NCBI GenBank assembly: GCA_937885815.1
Contig: CALABM010000209.1
Span: forward strand, 1 to 11,890
DNA: 11,890 bases
Source: an uncultured Verrucomicrobiales bacterium
GTDB taxonomy: Bacteria > Verrucomicrobiota > Verrucomicrobiia > Verrucomicrobiales > Akkermansiaceae
Direction of reading: 5' to 3'
The number at the start of each line of letters is the position of its first letter. Positions within the stretch are counted from its first letter, which is position 1. Made by a program: the position numbers and the translations under genes. The notes beneath the pieces were generated by a model. It saw only the letters and a program-made list of their open reading frames with translations, was not told the DNA's origin and made no database searches. Positions 1-7,511 of the stretch are shown here, in pieces.

Positions 1-393
1 ACTGCAACCCCCAACACTACACCCCCCAACACTGCTACTCCCGGTGCAGCCACCTCCGGCACTGCTACATCCAGCACAGTTACACCGCCCCTGCCGGGCA
101 CTCTTGCCGGAACTGTTGGCAACCTTGCTATTTCCGATATGAATTGCCCCTGCCTCGTTACCATCATCAGACAGGAACCGAGAACAGATGGCACTCACAA
201 TATCACCCTTAACTTCCAGCCCCGCCCGGGAGTAACCATTAACAGCATTAAGCTGAATAATAACCCCATCTCCCCCGGTGAGATTACCCTTCAACGAGTA
301 AGTCCCAATACCCGTCCTCTTCGCTTGGACGTGACTTACGATAACGACAGGCAGTACACCAATACCATCAAGCTGATGCCCAGCGCCGAGTAA
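1..393 (+). CDS. C-terminal part of a hypothetical, probably surface or secreted protein (5' end outside window)
   Basis: The reading frame is open from the first base to a TAA at 391-393, so at least 130 residues are present and the true start lies upstream. The first 45 or so residues are a low-complexity Thr/Pro/Ala/Gly/Ser linker (for example TATPNTTPPNTATPG). The last 85 or so form a compact domain with alternating hydrophobic residues, as in a beta-sandwich, including two cysteines near its start (NCPCLV) and ending TNTIKLMPSAE. A Met at 139 is in frame, but it lies inside the domain and has no ribosome site, so I do not take it as the start. The linker-plus-beta-domain layout suits an exported protein, but no signal peptide is visible and the family is not recognised. 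A terminator follows 18 nt after the stop. Confidence 0.7.
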   Translation, partial: TATPNTTPPNTATPGAATSGTATSSTVTPPLPGTLAGTVGNLAISDMNCPCLVTIIRQEPRTDGTHNITLNFQPRPGVTINSIKLNNNPISPGEITLQRVSPNTRPLRLDVTYDNDRQYTNTIKLMPSAE

Positions 394-411
394 CTCACCT
401 TCCCATTTTCA

Positions 412-442
412 CAGGCCGGAGACAATCTTCGGCCTGTTTTTT
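412..442 (+). terminator. Rho-independent terminator of the first gene
   Basis: CAGGCCG at 412-418 pairs with CGGCCTG at 430-436. Five further pairs inward (one G-U) leave a 3-nt loop, and six T follow at 437-442. It sits 18 nt past the stop codon of the gene ending at 393. Confidence 0.85.
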
Positions 443-485
443 ATATCCAAAATCCACGCAGAAACGAGGAAACACCTGAATTAGC

Positions 486-513
486 TTGCGATTCGCCCGG
501 ATGCGTGTATACT
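486..513 (+). promoter_or_regulatory. Candidate sigma70-type promoter for the 536 gene
   Basis: TTGCGA (486-491) and TATACT (508-513) are separated by 16 bp. Transcription would begin near 520, leaving a leader of about 16 nt before the ATG at 536. The leader has no clear SD sequence. Confidence 0.6.
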
Positions 514-535
514 GGAACAAGAAAAAGTCTTCCAC

Positions 536-1795
536 ATGAAAACGCTCTCTATTCTTGCCCTTCTTACAGCGCCGCTGAGCTTGGCACAGCAGGCCGAACC
601 TTCCGCGACTCCGGCACCGGCAGCTCAGCAGGCTACACCAGCGCTGGACAGCGTAAGCGACCCACAGCTCCGCCAGATGCTGTCTGAGGCCATCCGAGCC
701 ATGGCATCCGTAACAGAGCTGCTGGAAGGTGTGCAGGACCGCGCCACAGCTGATGCCGCAGCTGAGAGACTGAAGGTACGCATGGCGCTCCTGAGCGAGC
801 TTGGTTACGGCCTGCAGTATATCCCCTACCCCCTCGTGCTGCAAGCCATGAGTGAAGCCGGCATCACGCAGGAGCGCACGGAAAGCACGCAGAAGAGATT
901 GGAAGAAAACCGCTACTACAGTTCCACTGCGCTGGCTGAAGCCATGGGAGAACCGGCATACAAAGCCATGGAGCTGATAGTCCCCGCCCCGGAGCTTCTG
1001 GCCGCGCTGGAGCAGAGCTTACGCGCAGCTGCAGCACAGGTGCCGAATATCAGCGGCGGCCCCGGCTTCAGCAAAGATAGCGCATGGGTTCTCACGGCGG
1101 AGCACAACTTTGCGGATATTTCCGTGCTTCTGGAAAATGCCATCTCCGTGGCTGATTCTCAGGGCGAAAAACAGGAGGGCCAAATTGTCCATGATGAAAA
1201 GGGCCGCCTCTTCGTGCGCTACGAATACGTGATTTCCAATGACGGCAAAGCTTCCGTGGTGGAGCAGTGGTACATGATTGCCATGCCTGACAGCACGGAA
1301 GATGACGCCACCCCTGAAGAGACTGAGGAAGAATACGAGGAGGAATATACCGAGGAAGCTCCGGAAGACGAGCCGCAGGAAGAAGAATACGATGAGGAGG
1401 AATATGACGATGAAGAGTTTGACCCCTCACAAATGGAAATCACTGTAGAGGGTGCGGGCGGTATCGTTCAGGAACCCCAAAGCCCTGAATACAGCCCGGA
1501 GCAAAAAGCCGAAGCGCTGAGCATCTTCACCAAGGGCATGAGCGAGCTGGCTACAGTTCTCAGCGGAGTGACGGATACCGCCACGGCAGATGCCGCAGCC
1601 CAGCAGGTACTCAGCATCCGCGAGCGCCTGCAAGGCATTTCGGATGTAATGGAAACCATACCGGGTATGGATATCATTGAAGCGCTGGAGGCCGAAAGCA
1701 CGGCCTCCCCTGCCATGCTGAACGCCTTGGAAGAGCGCATGGAGAACGAAGCCTTCTACGGCTCAGAGGCTTTGCGCCGCGCCCTTACGCAATAA
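536..1795 (+). CDS. Secreted protein with duplicated helical domain and acidic Glu/Tyr central tract
   Basis: This 419-residue protein begins with a short signal peptide (MKTLSILALLTAPLSLAQQA, cleavage probably after about residue 17-20) and an Ala/Pro/Thr linker. Two copies of one alpha-helical domain flank the centre, at about residues 45-140 and 325-419. They share LLEGVQDRATADAAAERL against VLSGVTDTATADAAAQQV, and RLEENRYYSSTALAEAM against RMENEAFYGSEALRRAL. Between them lies a segment (about 180-250) containing FVRYEYVISNDGKASVVEQWYMI, split here as FVRYEYVISNDGK and ASVVEQWYMI, and then a Glu/Asp/Tyr tract at about 253-297 with repeated EEEY and DEEEY units. The protein is probably periplasmic or outer-surface. 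The tract could bind cations or basic partners, but that is inference. The ATG is chosen because the signal peptide starts there and a promoter lies just upstream. It converges on the 1836-3266 gene with no strong terminator between. The family is unknown. Confidence 0.85.
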   Translation: MKTLSILALLTAPLSLAQQAEPSATPAPAAQQATPALDSVSDPQLRQMLSEAIRAMASVTELLEGVQDRATADAAAERLKVRMALLSELGYGLQYIPYPLVLQAMSEAGITQERTESTQKRLEENRYYSSTALAEAMGEPAYKAMELIVPAPELLAALEQSLRAAAAQVPNISGGPGFSKDSAWVLTAEHNFADISVLLENAISVADSQGEKQEGQIVHDEKGRLFVRYEYVISNDGKASVVEQWYMIAMPDSTEDDATPEETEEEYEEEYTEEAPEDEPQEEEYDEEEYDDEEFDPSQMEITVEGAGGIVQEPQSPEYSPEQKAEALSIFTKGMSELATVLSGVTDTATADAAAQQVLSIRERLQGISDVMETIPGMDIIEALEAESTASPAMLNALEERMENEAFYGSEALRRALTQ

Positions 1796-1835
1796 CTCGG
1801 TAGCCGTTCCCGGCACGAGCTCCCAGTAAAGCTCA

Positions 1836-3266
1836 TCAGTGCTGCCAGCCCATCATCAGGAAGGGCTGGCGGCTCACGCATCGAGCCTCTCCACCGGAGG
1901 CGGGGGTGAACCATATTTCCCACTCAGAGCCATAATACTCTCCCCAATTACCGCTGCTCACCATGAGCGAGCCATCGCTGCTGATAACGCGGCACACGTC
2001 CCCGAGCTTCACCTCAGGCCGCCAGCGGTTCCCAAAGACAATAGGCTTATGAGTGGTGTACTCATGTACTCGCAGCTCAAAGGTACCGGCCTCATAATCT
2101 GCGGGTATTACAATCATCATATCATAAATACCCGCACTATCCTCCCAAAGGCAGAGGAACGGATGTTCAGGCGTGGGCGGTAGCAGAGCATCCAATTGCT
2201 CGCGTGTGGGATTCTCCGCCAGCGGGGCCAGCGCAGCATCCAACCGCTGCAGCTGTGCACGCACCACAGGGAGCTCGACCGAATTATCATTACCAAACGG
2301 AAAGCCCACCCTGTGCGCCACATACCAGCCATTCTGCAAGGGGTACTTCCAGAGTGCCGTCGGATAGTCTGCGTATGTTCTCTCCCCCTCAGCCGAATAA
2401 ATTCTACGCTCGGCAAGGTAAGCGCGCAGCACATGAGCCTGCGGATCATTCTCGTGAGCGGGGTAAATAAGCGAGTCCGCAGCTAATACCGGGGAATTGA
2501 AACGAAGATTTGAGGCCTCAGCATACAGAGCACGCAGCATGTATTCCTGCAGCAGTTCAGGCGCCTCAGCGGAGAGCTTCTGAAGATTCGGCGCCACCAC
2601 TTCATGAGCCCCGGCCAAGGCCTCAGTCTGCCGCGCTCGCTGCATATATTCATGCAGTTGCTCCGGAGATGCACTGGCGAGCTCCTGCTCAGTCAGAGCC
2701 GCAAATTCCTGCGCCGTTGCAGCAGAAAGCTCATACACGCGGGGAATTTCCGGCAGTTCCGGCCTCAGCGAGCGGAGCGCTTCCACCCGAGGCGGAATAT
2801 CCATATTGCAGAAAAAGGTCATGTTTCGAGGCAGCACGAACTCCTTGTCCTCAGGCACAGTCAACCCCACGGCATAACAATCCGGTCCTCCACTTAACAT
2901 CTGCAGAAAACTCGCAAAAGCCACCCCCACGGCCACCCCCGCAGCCAGTGCGCTTGATACCCAGCAGCCCAGCGCTCGCATCAGCTGCCGCTGCTTCAGC
3001 CTCCATACCGTCATGATGAGCAGCCACAGCGGCACGCACAGCCCAAGCAAGCAACCAAGCAAAAATAAAACCACGCCCGTTATCCCCAAAGCCGTCAGCC
3101 ACCACGGGCTATCTCCCAAATACGAGGAAATCGCAGTGCATCCACAACCTATCAGAAACCCCAGAAGCAGTACACCAGCCGCCCCCAAGGGCAGCAGCCA
3201 GCTACTGTTCAGAAAAGCCTTCAGGGCGGATAAGCATCTCTTCCACATGGCTTCATTATAGTTCAT
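1836..3266 (-). CDS. Membrane protein with three N-terminal helices and a large extracytoplasmic domain
   Basis: Read leftwards, this encodes about 476 residues from the ATG at 3264-3266, which has GAGG 5 nt upstream. A GTG at 3303-3305 would add 13 residues but lacks such a site. Numbered from the GTG, hydrophobic helices lie at about 36-60, 70-100 and 111-135, after a short basic segment (WKRCLSALKA). The remaining 350 residues are soluble. They comprise an Ala/Glu/Leu-rich helical region (about 190-262, with repeated LQEYM/LHEYMQRA patterns) and a C-terminal part rich in Trp and beta-like stretches (DMMIVIPADYEAGTFELRVH; WGEYYGSEWEIWF). The C-terminal domain probably faces outward and ends RQPFLMMGWQH. 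I recognise no catalytic motif or family. It is the only leftward gene found with good support in the window and is divergent from the promoter at 3352. Confidence 0.8.
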   Translation of the reverse strand: MNYNEAMWKRCLSALKAFLNSSWLLPLGAAGVLLLGFLIGCGCTAISSYLGDSPWWLTALGITGVVLFLLGCLLGLCVPLWLLIMTVWRLKQRQLMRALGCWVSSALAAGVAVGVAFASFLQMLSGGPDCYAVGLTVPEDKEFVLPRNMTFFCNMDIPPRVEALRSLRPELPEIPRVYELSAATAQEFAALTEQELASASPEQLHEYMQRARQTEALAGAHEVVAPNLQKLSAEAPELLQEYMLRALYAEASNLRFNSPVLAADSLIYPAHENDPQAHVLRAYLAERRIYSAEGERTYADYPTALWKYPLQNGWYVAHRVGFPFGNDNSVELPVVRAQLQRLDAALAPLAENPTREQLDALLPPTPEHPFLCLWEDSAGIYDMMIVIPADYEAGTFELRVHEYTTHKPIVFGNRWRPEVKLGDVCRVISSDGSLMVSSGNWGEYYGSEWEIWFTPASGGEARCVSRQPFLMMGWQH

Positions 3267-3351
3267 TCTCGCCTCATACGCAAGCCCATAATGATACTGG
3301 CGCACGCGGCAAGCTTAGTTCCATCATATTGGGCCGAAAAGCAGAATTCCC

Positions 3352-3380
3352 TTGACAATAGCAAGTTAGGCGAGTAAACT
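3352..3380 (+). promoter_or_regulatory. Strong sigma70-type promoter
   Basis: A perfect TTGACA (3352-3357) is followed after 17 bp by TAAACT (3375-3380). Transcription should begin near 3387. It drives the leader ORF at 3404 and the membrane protein at 3460. It is the best match to the sigma70 consensus in the window. Confidence 0.75.
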
Positions 3381-3403
3381 TGCGGTGTTCCTGAGAGGGA
3401 AAA

Positions 3404-3454
3404 ATGCAGGCCTTCATACGCCCAATAAACAGGATAAAACTGCCTAATTCATAG
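3404..3454 (+). CDS. Putative 16-residue leader peptide upstream of the 3460 gene
   Basis: ATG at 3404 opens a 16-codon frame, MQAFIRPINRIKLPNS, ending in TAG at 3452-3454. It has a strong ribosome site (GAGAGGG at 3393-3399, with GAGG 5 nt from the ATG) and lies about 17 nt from the predicted transcription start. The stop is 5 nt before the ATG of the next gene, which has no SD of its own. Ribosomes finishing the leader could therefore re-initiate on 3460 (translational coupling). The peptide is basic and has no run of a single amino acid, so classical amino-acid attenuation is not indicated. It could still be a chance frame. Confidence 0.45.
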   Translation: MQAFIRPINRIKLPNS

Positions 3455-3459
3455 TCTCC

Positions 3460-3966
3460 ATGAATACCGAACAAGAACAAATAAATCTTACGGAGCCCAC
3501 CGCATGCTGGGTAAAGGTGCTGAACACCCTTCTCTCAGTCATGCTACTCGCATGGACGTTTATTTGTTTCCGGCTGAATGATGTTGATGCGGTTAAGCTG
3601 GTGGCTATTACCATTGCAGCAGTGCCCACCATCGCTTGCTGTGCTATGGCCCTGTATCTGTGGAAAGGCAAAAAATATCTGGTATTCCAAGGCCAAGCGC
3701 TGGTGATACATCGCGAGCTGCTGTGGTTCAAGCATACTCGCTGCGTGGTTCCGGGGCGTCATAGCCGGCTTATAATGCGACGAACAACAATCACGAGCCC
3801 CGATGAGAATGGGGGCGGGGCTGAAAAACTAGAGCTTTACATGACAGACGCTTACGGGCACAAACACCTCTTGCTTCAACATTCCCCCACTCAAAAGGAG
3901 AGAATCCTTGCTATTTGCGGTGAAATCACCCGTCAATTCCCCGGGATAAAGCTGATACAAGAATAG
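3460..3966 (+). CDS. Small membrane protein with two helices and a cytoplasmic C-terminal domain
   Basis: The 168-residue product has hydrophobic helices at about 19-38 and 45-67. A soluble domain of roughly 100 residues follows, starting WKGKKYLVFQGQALVIHREL. The hairpin-plus-domain layout, with a domain that opens like a beta-strand (YLVFQGQALVIH) and ends in a helix (KERILAICGEITRQF), resembles bacterial PH-like (bPH/DUF304-type) membrane proteins. That resemblance is by architecture only. Both termini are likely cytoplasmic. The start lacks an SD but lies 5 nt after the stop of the 3404 leader ORF, so translation may be coupled. The gene is transcribed from the promoter at 3352. No terminator is visible before the next gene, so read-through to 4042 is possible. 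Confidence 0.75.
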   Translation: MNTEQEQINLTEPTACWVKVLNTLLSVMLLAWTFICFRLNDVDAVKLVAITIAAVPTIACCAMALYLWKGKKYLVFQGQALVIHRELLWFKHTRCVVPGRHSRLIMRRTTITSPDENGGGAEKLELYMTDAYGHKHLLLQHSPTQKERILAICGEITRQFPGIKLIQE

Positions 3967-3985
3967 TTTAATGTAAGCGGCGCAT

Positions 3986-4033
3986 ATTTTTCTGCGGATT
4001 CGCTGGCGGCATGAGTTAATATAAGCAAAGGAG
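3986..4033 (+). promoter_or_regulatory. 5' module, copy 1: conserved upstream element plus ribosome site of the 4042 gene
   Basis: A T-run (3986-3991) is followed by TGCGGATTCG (3993-4002), then GGCGGCATGAG, then GTTAATATAAG (4015-4025) and the SD AAAGGAG (4027-4033), 8 nt before the ATG. The 33 bases at 3993-4025 match 9379-9411 at 29 positions without gaps. TAATAT (4017-4022) is a plausible -10 element. A convincing -35 at normal spacing is not evident. Confidence 0.6.
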
Positions 4034-4041
4034 AAAAGAAA

Positions 4042-4506
4042 ATGTCGTTAAGGTGGGGATGCTTAGTCTGGGGAGGAATAGCCCTCCTCCTGATTTCCGG
4101 GTGCCTCTGGCTGCTGTCATCGGTAGGAGAGGCGGAGCACATAGCCGAAACTCCGGTGGAGTATTGCACCTTGTCTCCAAGTGAGCAGGAAATGATACCG
4201 CCCTTCGCAGAGAAAATCTATTCAGCCGTATATGGTGATTGGCAGATTGGCGAATGGTGCTACTGCTTTGAGATTCAGCCCGTCAACGAAGACGCCCTGA
4301 AAAACTGGTGTAAGGAAGTGTGCGCGGGGAGAGACGCCATTCAACCGAGTGTCCGCCCATATCATCTCACCACACCTAGCTGGTGGCTGCTTTCCGCCAA
4401 CGCTTCATTATTATGCGCTGTAGCCGGAGATCTGCAGCACCCCATGAGCTTTTCCGTTTGGTATGATGCCGCCCAAAATAAGGTTTGGTTGATGTACCAC
4501 CGTTAA
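4042..4506 (+). CDS. Small cysteine-rich lipoprotein or membrane-anchored protein
   Basis: The product has 154 residues, and the ATG is fixed by AAAGGAG 8 nt upstream. The N-terminus (MSLRWGCLVWGGIALLLISG, then C21) ends in a lipobox-like ISGC, which would make it a lipoprotein. However, the hydrophobic run continues to about residue 28, so an uncleaved anchor is also possible. The exported part (about 30-154) has cysteines at 42, 73, 75, 90, 94 and 125, including EWCYCFEI and NWCKEVC, which could form disulfides. It ends in a tryptophan-containing strand (KVWLMYHR). The gene carries the 5' module and starts Met-Ser-Leu like the genes at 7571 and 9433, but the rest is not similar to them. A lipoprotein gene begins 26 nt downstream, probably in the same transcript. 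The family is unknown. Confidence 0.75.
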   Translation: MSLRWGCLVWGGIALLLISGCLWLLSSVGEAEHIAETPVEYCTLSPSEQEMIPPFAEKIYSAVYGDWQIGEWCYCFEIQPVNEDALKNWCKEVCAGRDAIQPSVRPYHLTTPSWWLLSANASLLCAVAGDLQHPMSFSVWYDAAQNKVWLMYHR

Positions 4507-4532
4507 TCCTCCCACACCATAATCAATACGTT

Positions 4533-5318
4533 ATGACCACACGCCCGTTCCTTAGATTTCTTACCACCGCTGCCCTCTGCCTTACGGCGATGGGGCTAAG
4601 CTCCTGCGTTACCACAGTTCACCGCTATGTATGGAACCGCGCCAAAATAGTGGATGAAGCCTACTGGGTAGAAGATGAAGAAAACATAGAACTTTACCGC
4701 GTAGGCAATACGGTCTATGCCAAAGGTTTTATCGGTCCCGCTCGTGGCGGACAGACACTTGATGATATACCTGCCAAACTTCCGGCACTGCGCGGCGGAG
4801 CCACGGCGTGTTTTCATCCCATCAGGGAGCAAAGCCGCCCCGTTTACATAAAAGTAACGGATACTTATACAGAATTGCGTCAGGGGTTACAAGAGGGCCA
4901 TGCTGAGACGCGAATGAAGATGGAGAACGGACACAGGGAGCAGCCCTCGGGGGAAGTTTTCTTGGTATCCTGGTTTTCACCGGAATCTAATCCTTGCCTC
5001 ACGCAGTTACCCGTCGGTGCCGTTCGCCTGACAGAGAGAGGCTGGGCGGCCCATAGTAACATAGGGCGGTGGAGCGCCAATACCGCTCATACCGATGAGC
5101 ACAAATACTATGCTTATCCGCTAGGCACTCTCATCGCTGTGGGGGTGGATGTGCCGCTGTCGCTTGCCGGCAATGCCCTCCTACTGGGCGGAGCAGTGGG
5201 CGGGGCTGTTGTTGCGCTTCCTTGCGCTGGTGTATACGCTATTTACGAATCCTGCACTCAGAAGGCCCCGGAGGCCGTGGAAAGACCAGCTACCACCACA
5301 GCAAACCAAAACAACTAA
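4533..5318 (+). CDS. Lipoprotein, paralogue of the 8150 gene
   Basis: This is a 261-residue protein with a type II signal peptide (MTTRPFLRFLTTAALCLTAM then GLSSC), with the lipidated cysteine at residue 25. The ATG at 4533 was chosen over an in-frame TTG at 4485 because it aligns exactly with the start of the paralogue at 8150 and does not run into the previous gene. Shared blocks with that paralogue are LYRVGNTVYAKG (54-65), LPVGAVRLT (159-167) and YYAYPLGTLIAVGVDVPLSL (192-211). A Gly/Ala/Val-rich hydrophobic segment follows (about 212-235) and could associate with the membrane, then a polar Thr/Asn tail. Membrane anchoring is well supported, but the function is unknown. It lies 26 nt after the 4042 gene, and the 5368 gene starts 49 nt after its stop. 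Confidence 0.8.
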   Translation: MTTRPFLRFLTTAALCLTAMGLSSCVTTVHRYVWNRAKIVDEAYWVEDEENIELYRVGNTVYAKGFIGPARGGQTLDDIPAKLPALRGGATACFHPIREQSRPVYIKVTDTYTELRQGLQEGHAETRMKMENGHREQPSGEVFLVSWFSPESNPCLTQLPVGAVRLTERGWAAHSNIGRWSANTAHTDEHKYYAYPLGTLIAVGVDVPLSLAGNALLLGGAVGGAVVALPCAGVYAIYESCTQKAPEAVERPATTTANQNN

Positions 5319-5367
5319 GTACTGAAAATCAATATACTAACCGCAACAAAGCCCCGTTTAGTTTAAC

Positions 5368-6606
5368 ATGTCAGGCACGAACCAAACTCAGCCTCCCCCT
5401 ATCGAAGCAAGCCCAGCGCAGCTCCGTAACCGCTGGCCAGCACAGCGCAAGAAGATGGCGTGGATACTTGCGGGGGTACTACTGCTTGTATGGGTAACAT
5501 TGATGGGCATACATGCGTATTTTTTCAGCTGGAGGTATTTCTCTGCGCCTTCTTTCCACGAAAGCTGGAGCGAGCAGCAACGCGCTGATTTGCTGGCGAT
5601 GGATGAAGAATTGCGCCACAATACAAAGCTAGCAGCCGTGCCAGTATTTTACGAGGTGGAGAATATGGGGCATCCGCTGCTGCCTCTGTTGAATGATTGG
5701 CTGGGAGAGCGGAATGTAATATCAACAACACTAAACTACAGGGAGTTTGTCGCGCCGGCTCGGCAAGCTTTACACGAAGCCATACGCACGGGAAGAGGTG
5801 ATATTTTTACCCGCAAGGGTGAACCACTGGCGGCTTGGGCGCTGAGGCTGCAAAAGCCGGCTTTATTCCTCCAGCTGGTGAAACGCGGTGCAGATGTAAA
5901 CCGCGAGTATGAGACAATCATTCCCTTGGGAACATGCACCACCCGCACTCTGACTATCGACGCGCTCGCAGCCGAGTATATCACGGAGCGTACGCAAGAG
6001 GAACAGCGGCGCCTGCTCCATGACATGCAAGCCTACAAACCGGAGCTGGGGCAGCCGCACTTGGACGCGAGCGTATGCCAAGCCATCTGCCTAGCTGTGT
6101 TGGATGATTACCCTGAAGCCGCTCAGTGGGCCCTGCACCATGGTTACACACCTTCCCCGCAATCTCGGCATCAGATATGCTGCCTCCTTTGCTTGGAAAA
6201 TGAACAGGAGACTCTCCGTGAACTGCTTAAGGAGCCTTCGATGAGGGAGGAAATCATCTATCCGGGGCAAGCTAATACCACCTTGCAGTTCTTGTTAATG
6301 GTGGGGAAAATATCCATGGGTGACAAGCTGGAGCTGGCGCGCATTCTGCTGGAAGCCGGCACAAATCCCAATCTTCTGCCGCCTCCGGGGGAGGACAGTT
6401 GTCAGAAATCAGCGCTCCTCCTTGCTCTGGAGCTTTATATGAACTGCCCACAAACAGAACAGGCAGAAGCCGGCGCCCTCGTCCGCCTGTTACGCCAACA
6501 CGATGCTCATCTATTCCCCGGTGAAGAACTGTCAGAAAGCCTCACGGAGCAAGAGCGCACAACTCTCATGGAGCTTTTATCTGCAACTGAACAAAACACA
6601 CCATGA
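5368..6606 (+). CDS. Single-pass membrane protein with ankyrin-like repeats
   Basis: The 412-residue protein has a Pro/Gln-rich cytoplasmic head with a basic patch (WPAQRKKM), one helix at about 31-53, and a long soluble region. Three ankyrin-like helix pairs can be seen. They are AAWALRLQKPALFLQLVKRG then ADVNRE (155-180), QAICLAVLDDYPEAAQWALHHGYTPS (238-263), and LELARILLEAGTNPNLLPPP with a following SALLLALELY (321-357). Ankyrin repeats bind protein partners, and the positive-inside rule puts these outside the cytoplasm. The repeats are degenerate, so the domain call is moderate. The start has no clear SD. The stop overlaps the next ATG by 4 nt (ATGA at 6603-6606), which indicates translational coupling with the four-helix protein and suggests the two products act together. 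Confidence 0.8.
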   Translation: MSGTNQTQPPPIEASPAQLRNRWPAQRKKMAWILAGVLLLVWVTLMGIHAYFFSWRYFSAPSFHESWSEQQRADLLAMDEELRHNTKLAAVPVFYEVENMGHPLLPLLNDWLGERNVISTTLNYREFVAPARQALHEAIRTGRGDIFTRKGEPLAAWALRLQKPALFLQLVKRGADVNREYETIIPLGTCTTRTLTIDALAAEYITERTQEEQRRLLHDMQAYKPELGQPHLDASVCQAICLAVLDDYPEAAQWALHHGYTPSPQSRHQICCLLCLENEQETLRELLKEPSMREEIIYPGQANTTLQFLLMVGKISMGDKLELARILLEAGTNPNLLPPPGEDSCQKSALLLALELYMNCPQTEQAEAGALVRLLRQHDAHLFPGEELSESLTEQERTTLMELLSATEQNTP

Positions 6607-7034
6607 AGACTGCAACTAAAAGAATCATAAGCATTTACTTGTGGCTGCATCTGGTCCTGATGCTTGCAAAATCACTCTTCATCTGGCTTCCTGTTTTCTT
6701 CATTTTGTACGGCGGCATACAGGCGATTGTACTGCTCACCATGCTGAACAAGAAGCCGGGCGATGCCATGTCCGTTACCAGGCGGAGGGTAATCTATGTG
6801 CTGACCGCCATGGAAGTTGCGTATACCATAGAGCTGTTGGTTATGGGAGATTATCTTTTCCATGATGTGTTGGGGATAGGGGTACTGCCTTGGAATTGTT
6901 TGAAGGGGACGATTTTCACCAACCCCGAGTTCTTTCACGTCATGCCCGGCATGTCGCTGACTGTTCTTTATCTTGCTCTGGCGGCCATATGGTTTATTAT
7001 TTACACCATCCGTAGATTAACAAGGAGTAAGTAA
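6603..7034 (+). CDS. Four-helix membrane protein, translationally coupled to the ankyrin-like protein
   Basis: The 143-residue product is hydrophobic, with helices at about 9-26, 28-48, 62-82 and 117-137. A basic cytoplasmic loop (TMLNKKPGD...VTRRR) lies between the second and third helices, and a basic tail RRLTRSK follows the fourth. The loop between helices three and four (about 83-116) contains Trp, Pro and Cys (LPWNCLKG). The ATG overlaps the TGA of the upstream gene, which fixes the start. I recognise no family. A partner or membrane anchor role for the ankyrin-like protein is inference from the coupling. Confidence 0.75.
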   Translation: MKTATKRIISIYLWLHLVLMLAKSLFIWLPVFFILYGGIQAIVLLTMLNKKPGDAMSVTRRRVIYVLTAMEVAYTIELLVMGDYLFHDVLGIGVLPWNCLKGTIFTNPEFFHVMPGMSLTVLYLALAAIWFIIYTIRRLTRSK

Positions 7035-7113
7035 GAGATAACGCCACCGGCGGCACCCGCCCTTCCCCACAACAAAAACGAGTTAACACAAACAGAAAAG
7101 ACTTCATATTACG

Positions 7114-7491
7114 ATGGACAACAAATCAAAAAACTCGGCTTTTTCCTTTTACATTCTCGTCATCATAGGCCTGCTTAACGTTGCTTTGCTGGGAATGTGG
7201 ATATACTGCCTCGCTACCCTGAAGGAGGATATTCAGCATAGCAACTCGCCTATGGTAGGAGGGGCTGCCTTCCTGAATGTGGCTTTCATTTTTGTGGCGG
7301 CTTGGCTTAGTTATGCTTTTTTAGGCGCCGCAGCCGCCCTCAAAAGAAAATCCGAGGGGCGCGCCCCCATTCGTTGGGGAGCTCGGGCATTTTGGTTTGC
7401 GGTAATTATGAGTATCCTTTCCTCGCTGTGCTACATACTGCAACCAAAACCGCAGCCGGAATACGTGGGCTACATAACAAAAAAACATTAA
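7114..7491 (+). CDS. Three-helix small membrane protein
   Basis: The product has 125 residues with hydrophobic helices at about 12-34, 50-76 and 91-109, a basic loop between the second and third (LKRKSEGRAPIRWG) and a short polar tail. The N-terminus (MDNKSKNSAF) is polar and probably cytoplasmic. No SD is evident before the ATG. The gene follows the previous one after 79 nt, with no strong terminator between. Length and topology resemble many small uncharacterised membrane proteins, and nothing identifies a function. Confidence 0.7.
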   Translation: MDNKSKNSAFSFYILVIIGLLNVALLGMWIYCLATLKEDIQHSNSPMVGGAAFLNVAFIFVAAWLSYAFLGAAAALKRKSEGRAPIRWGARAFWFAVIMSILSSLCYILQPKPQPEYVGYITKKH

Positions 7492-7511
7492 CAATTAATA
7501 CATAAGATTTT

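Noticed and set aside
395..844. 149-codon minus-strand frame opposite the start of the 536 gene
   Set aside because: It lies across the terminator, promoter and signal peptide of the plus-strand genes. Its composition (scattered Cys, Arg, Gln) is that of a shadow frame.
1219..1443. Ser-rich minus-strand frame (long SSSYSSS runs)
   Set aside because: It is the antisense of the Glu/Asp/Tyr codons of the 536 gene, not an independent protein.
1801..1835. Terminator between the convergent genes
   Set aside because: Only 4-5 bp stems (GCCG/CGGC; GAGCT/AGCTC) are present, without a T-run in either direction.
2510..3016. 168-codon plus-strand frame inside the leftward 1836-3266 gene
   Set aside because: It is Pro/Arg/Ala/His-rich with no signal or domain. 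It is antisense to a gene with clear helices and a ribosome site.
4485..4532. Upstream TTG start for the 4533 lipoprotein
   Set aside because: It would overlap the 4042 gene and put 16 extra residues before a normal lipoprotein signal. The 8150 paralogue aligns exactly to ATG 4533.
5222..5497. 91-codon plus-strand frame between 4533 and 5368 genes
   Set aside because: It overlaps the ends of both neighbours in another frame and has basic, low-complexity composition with no start signal.
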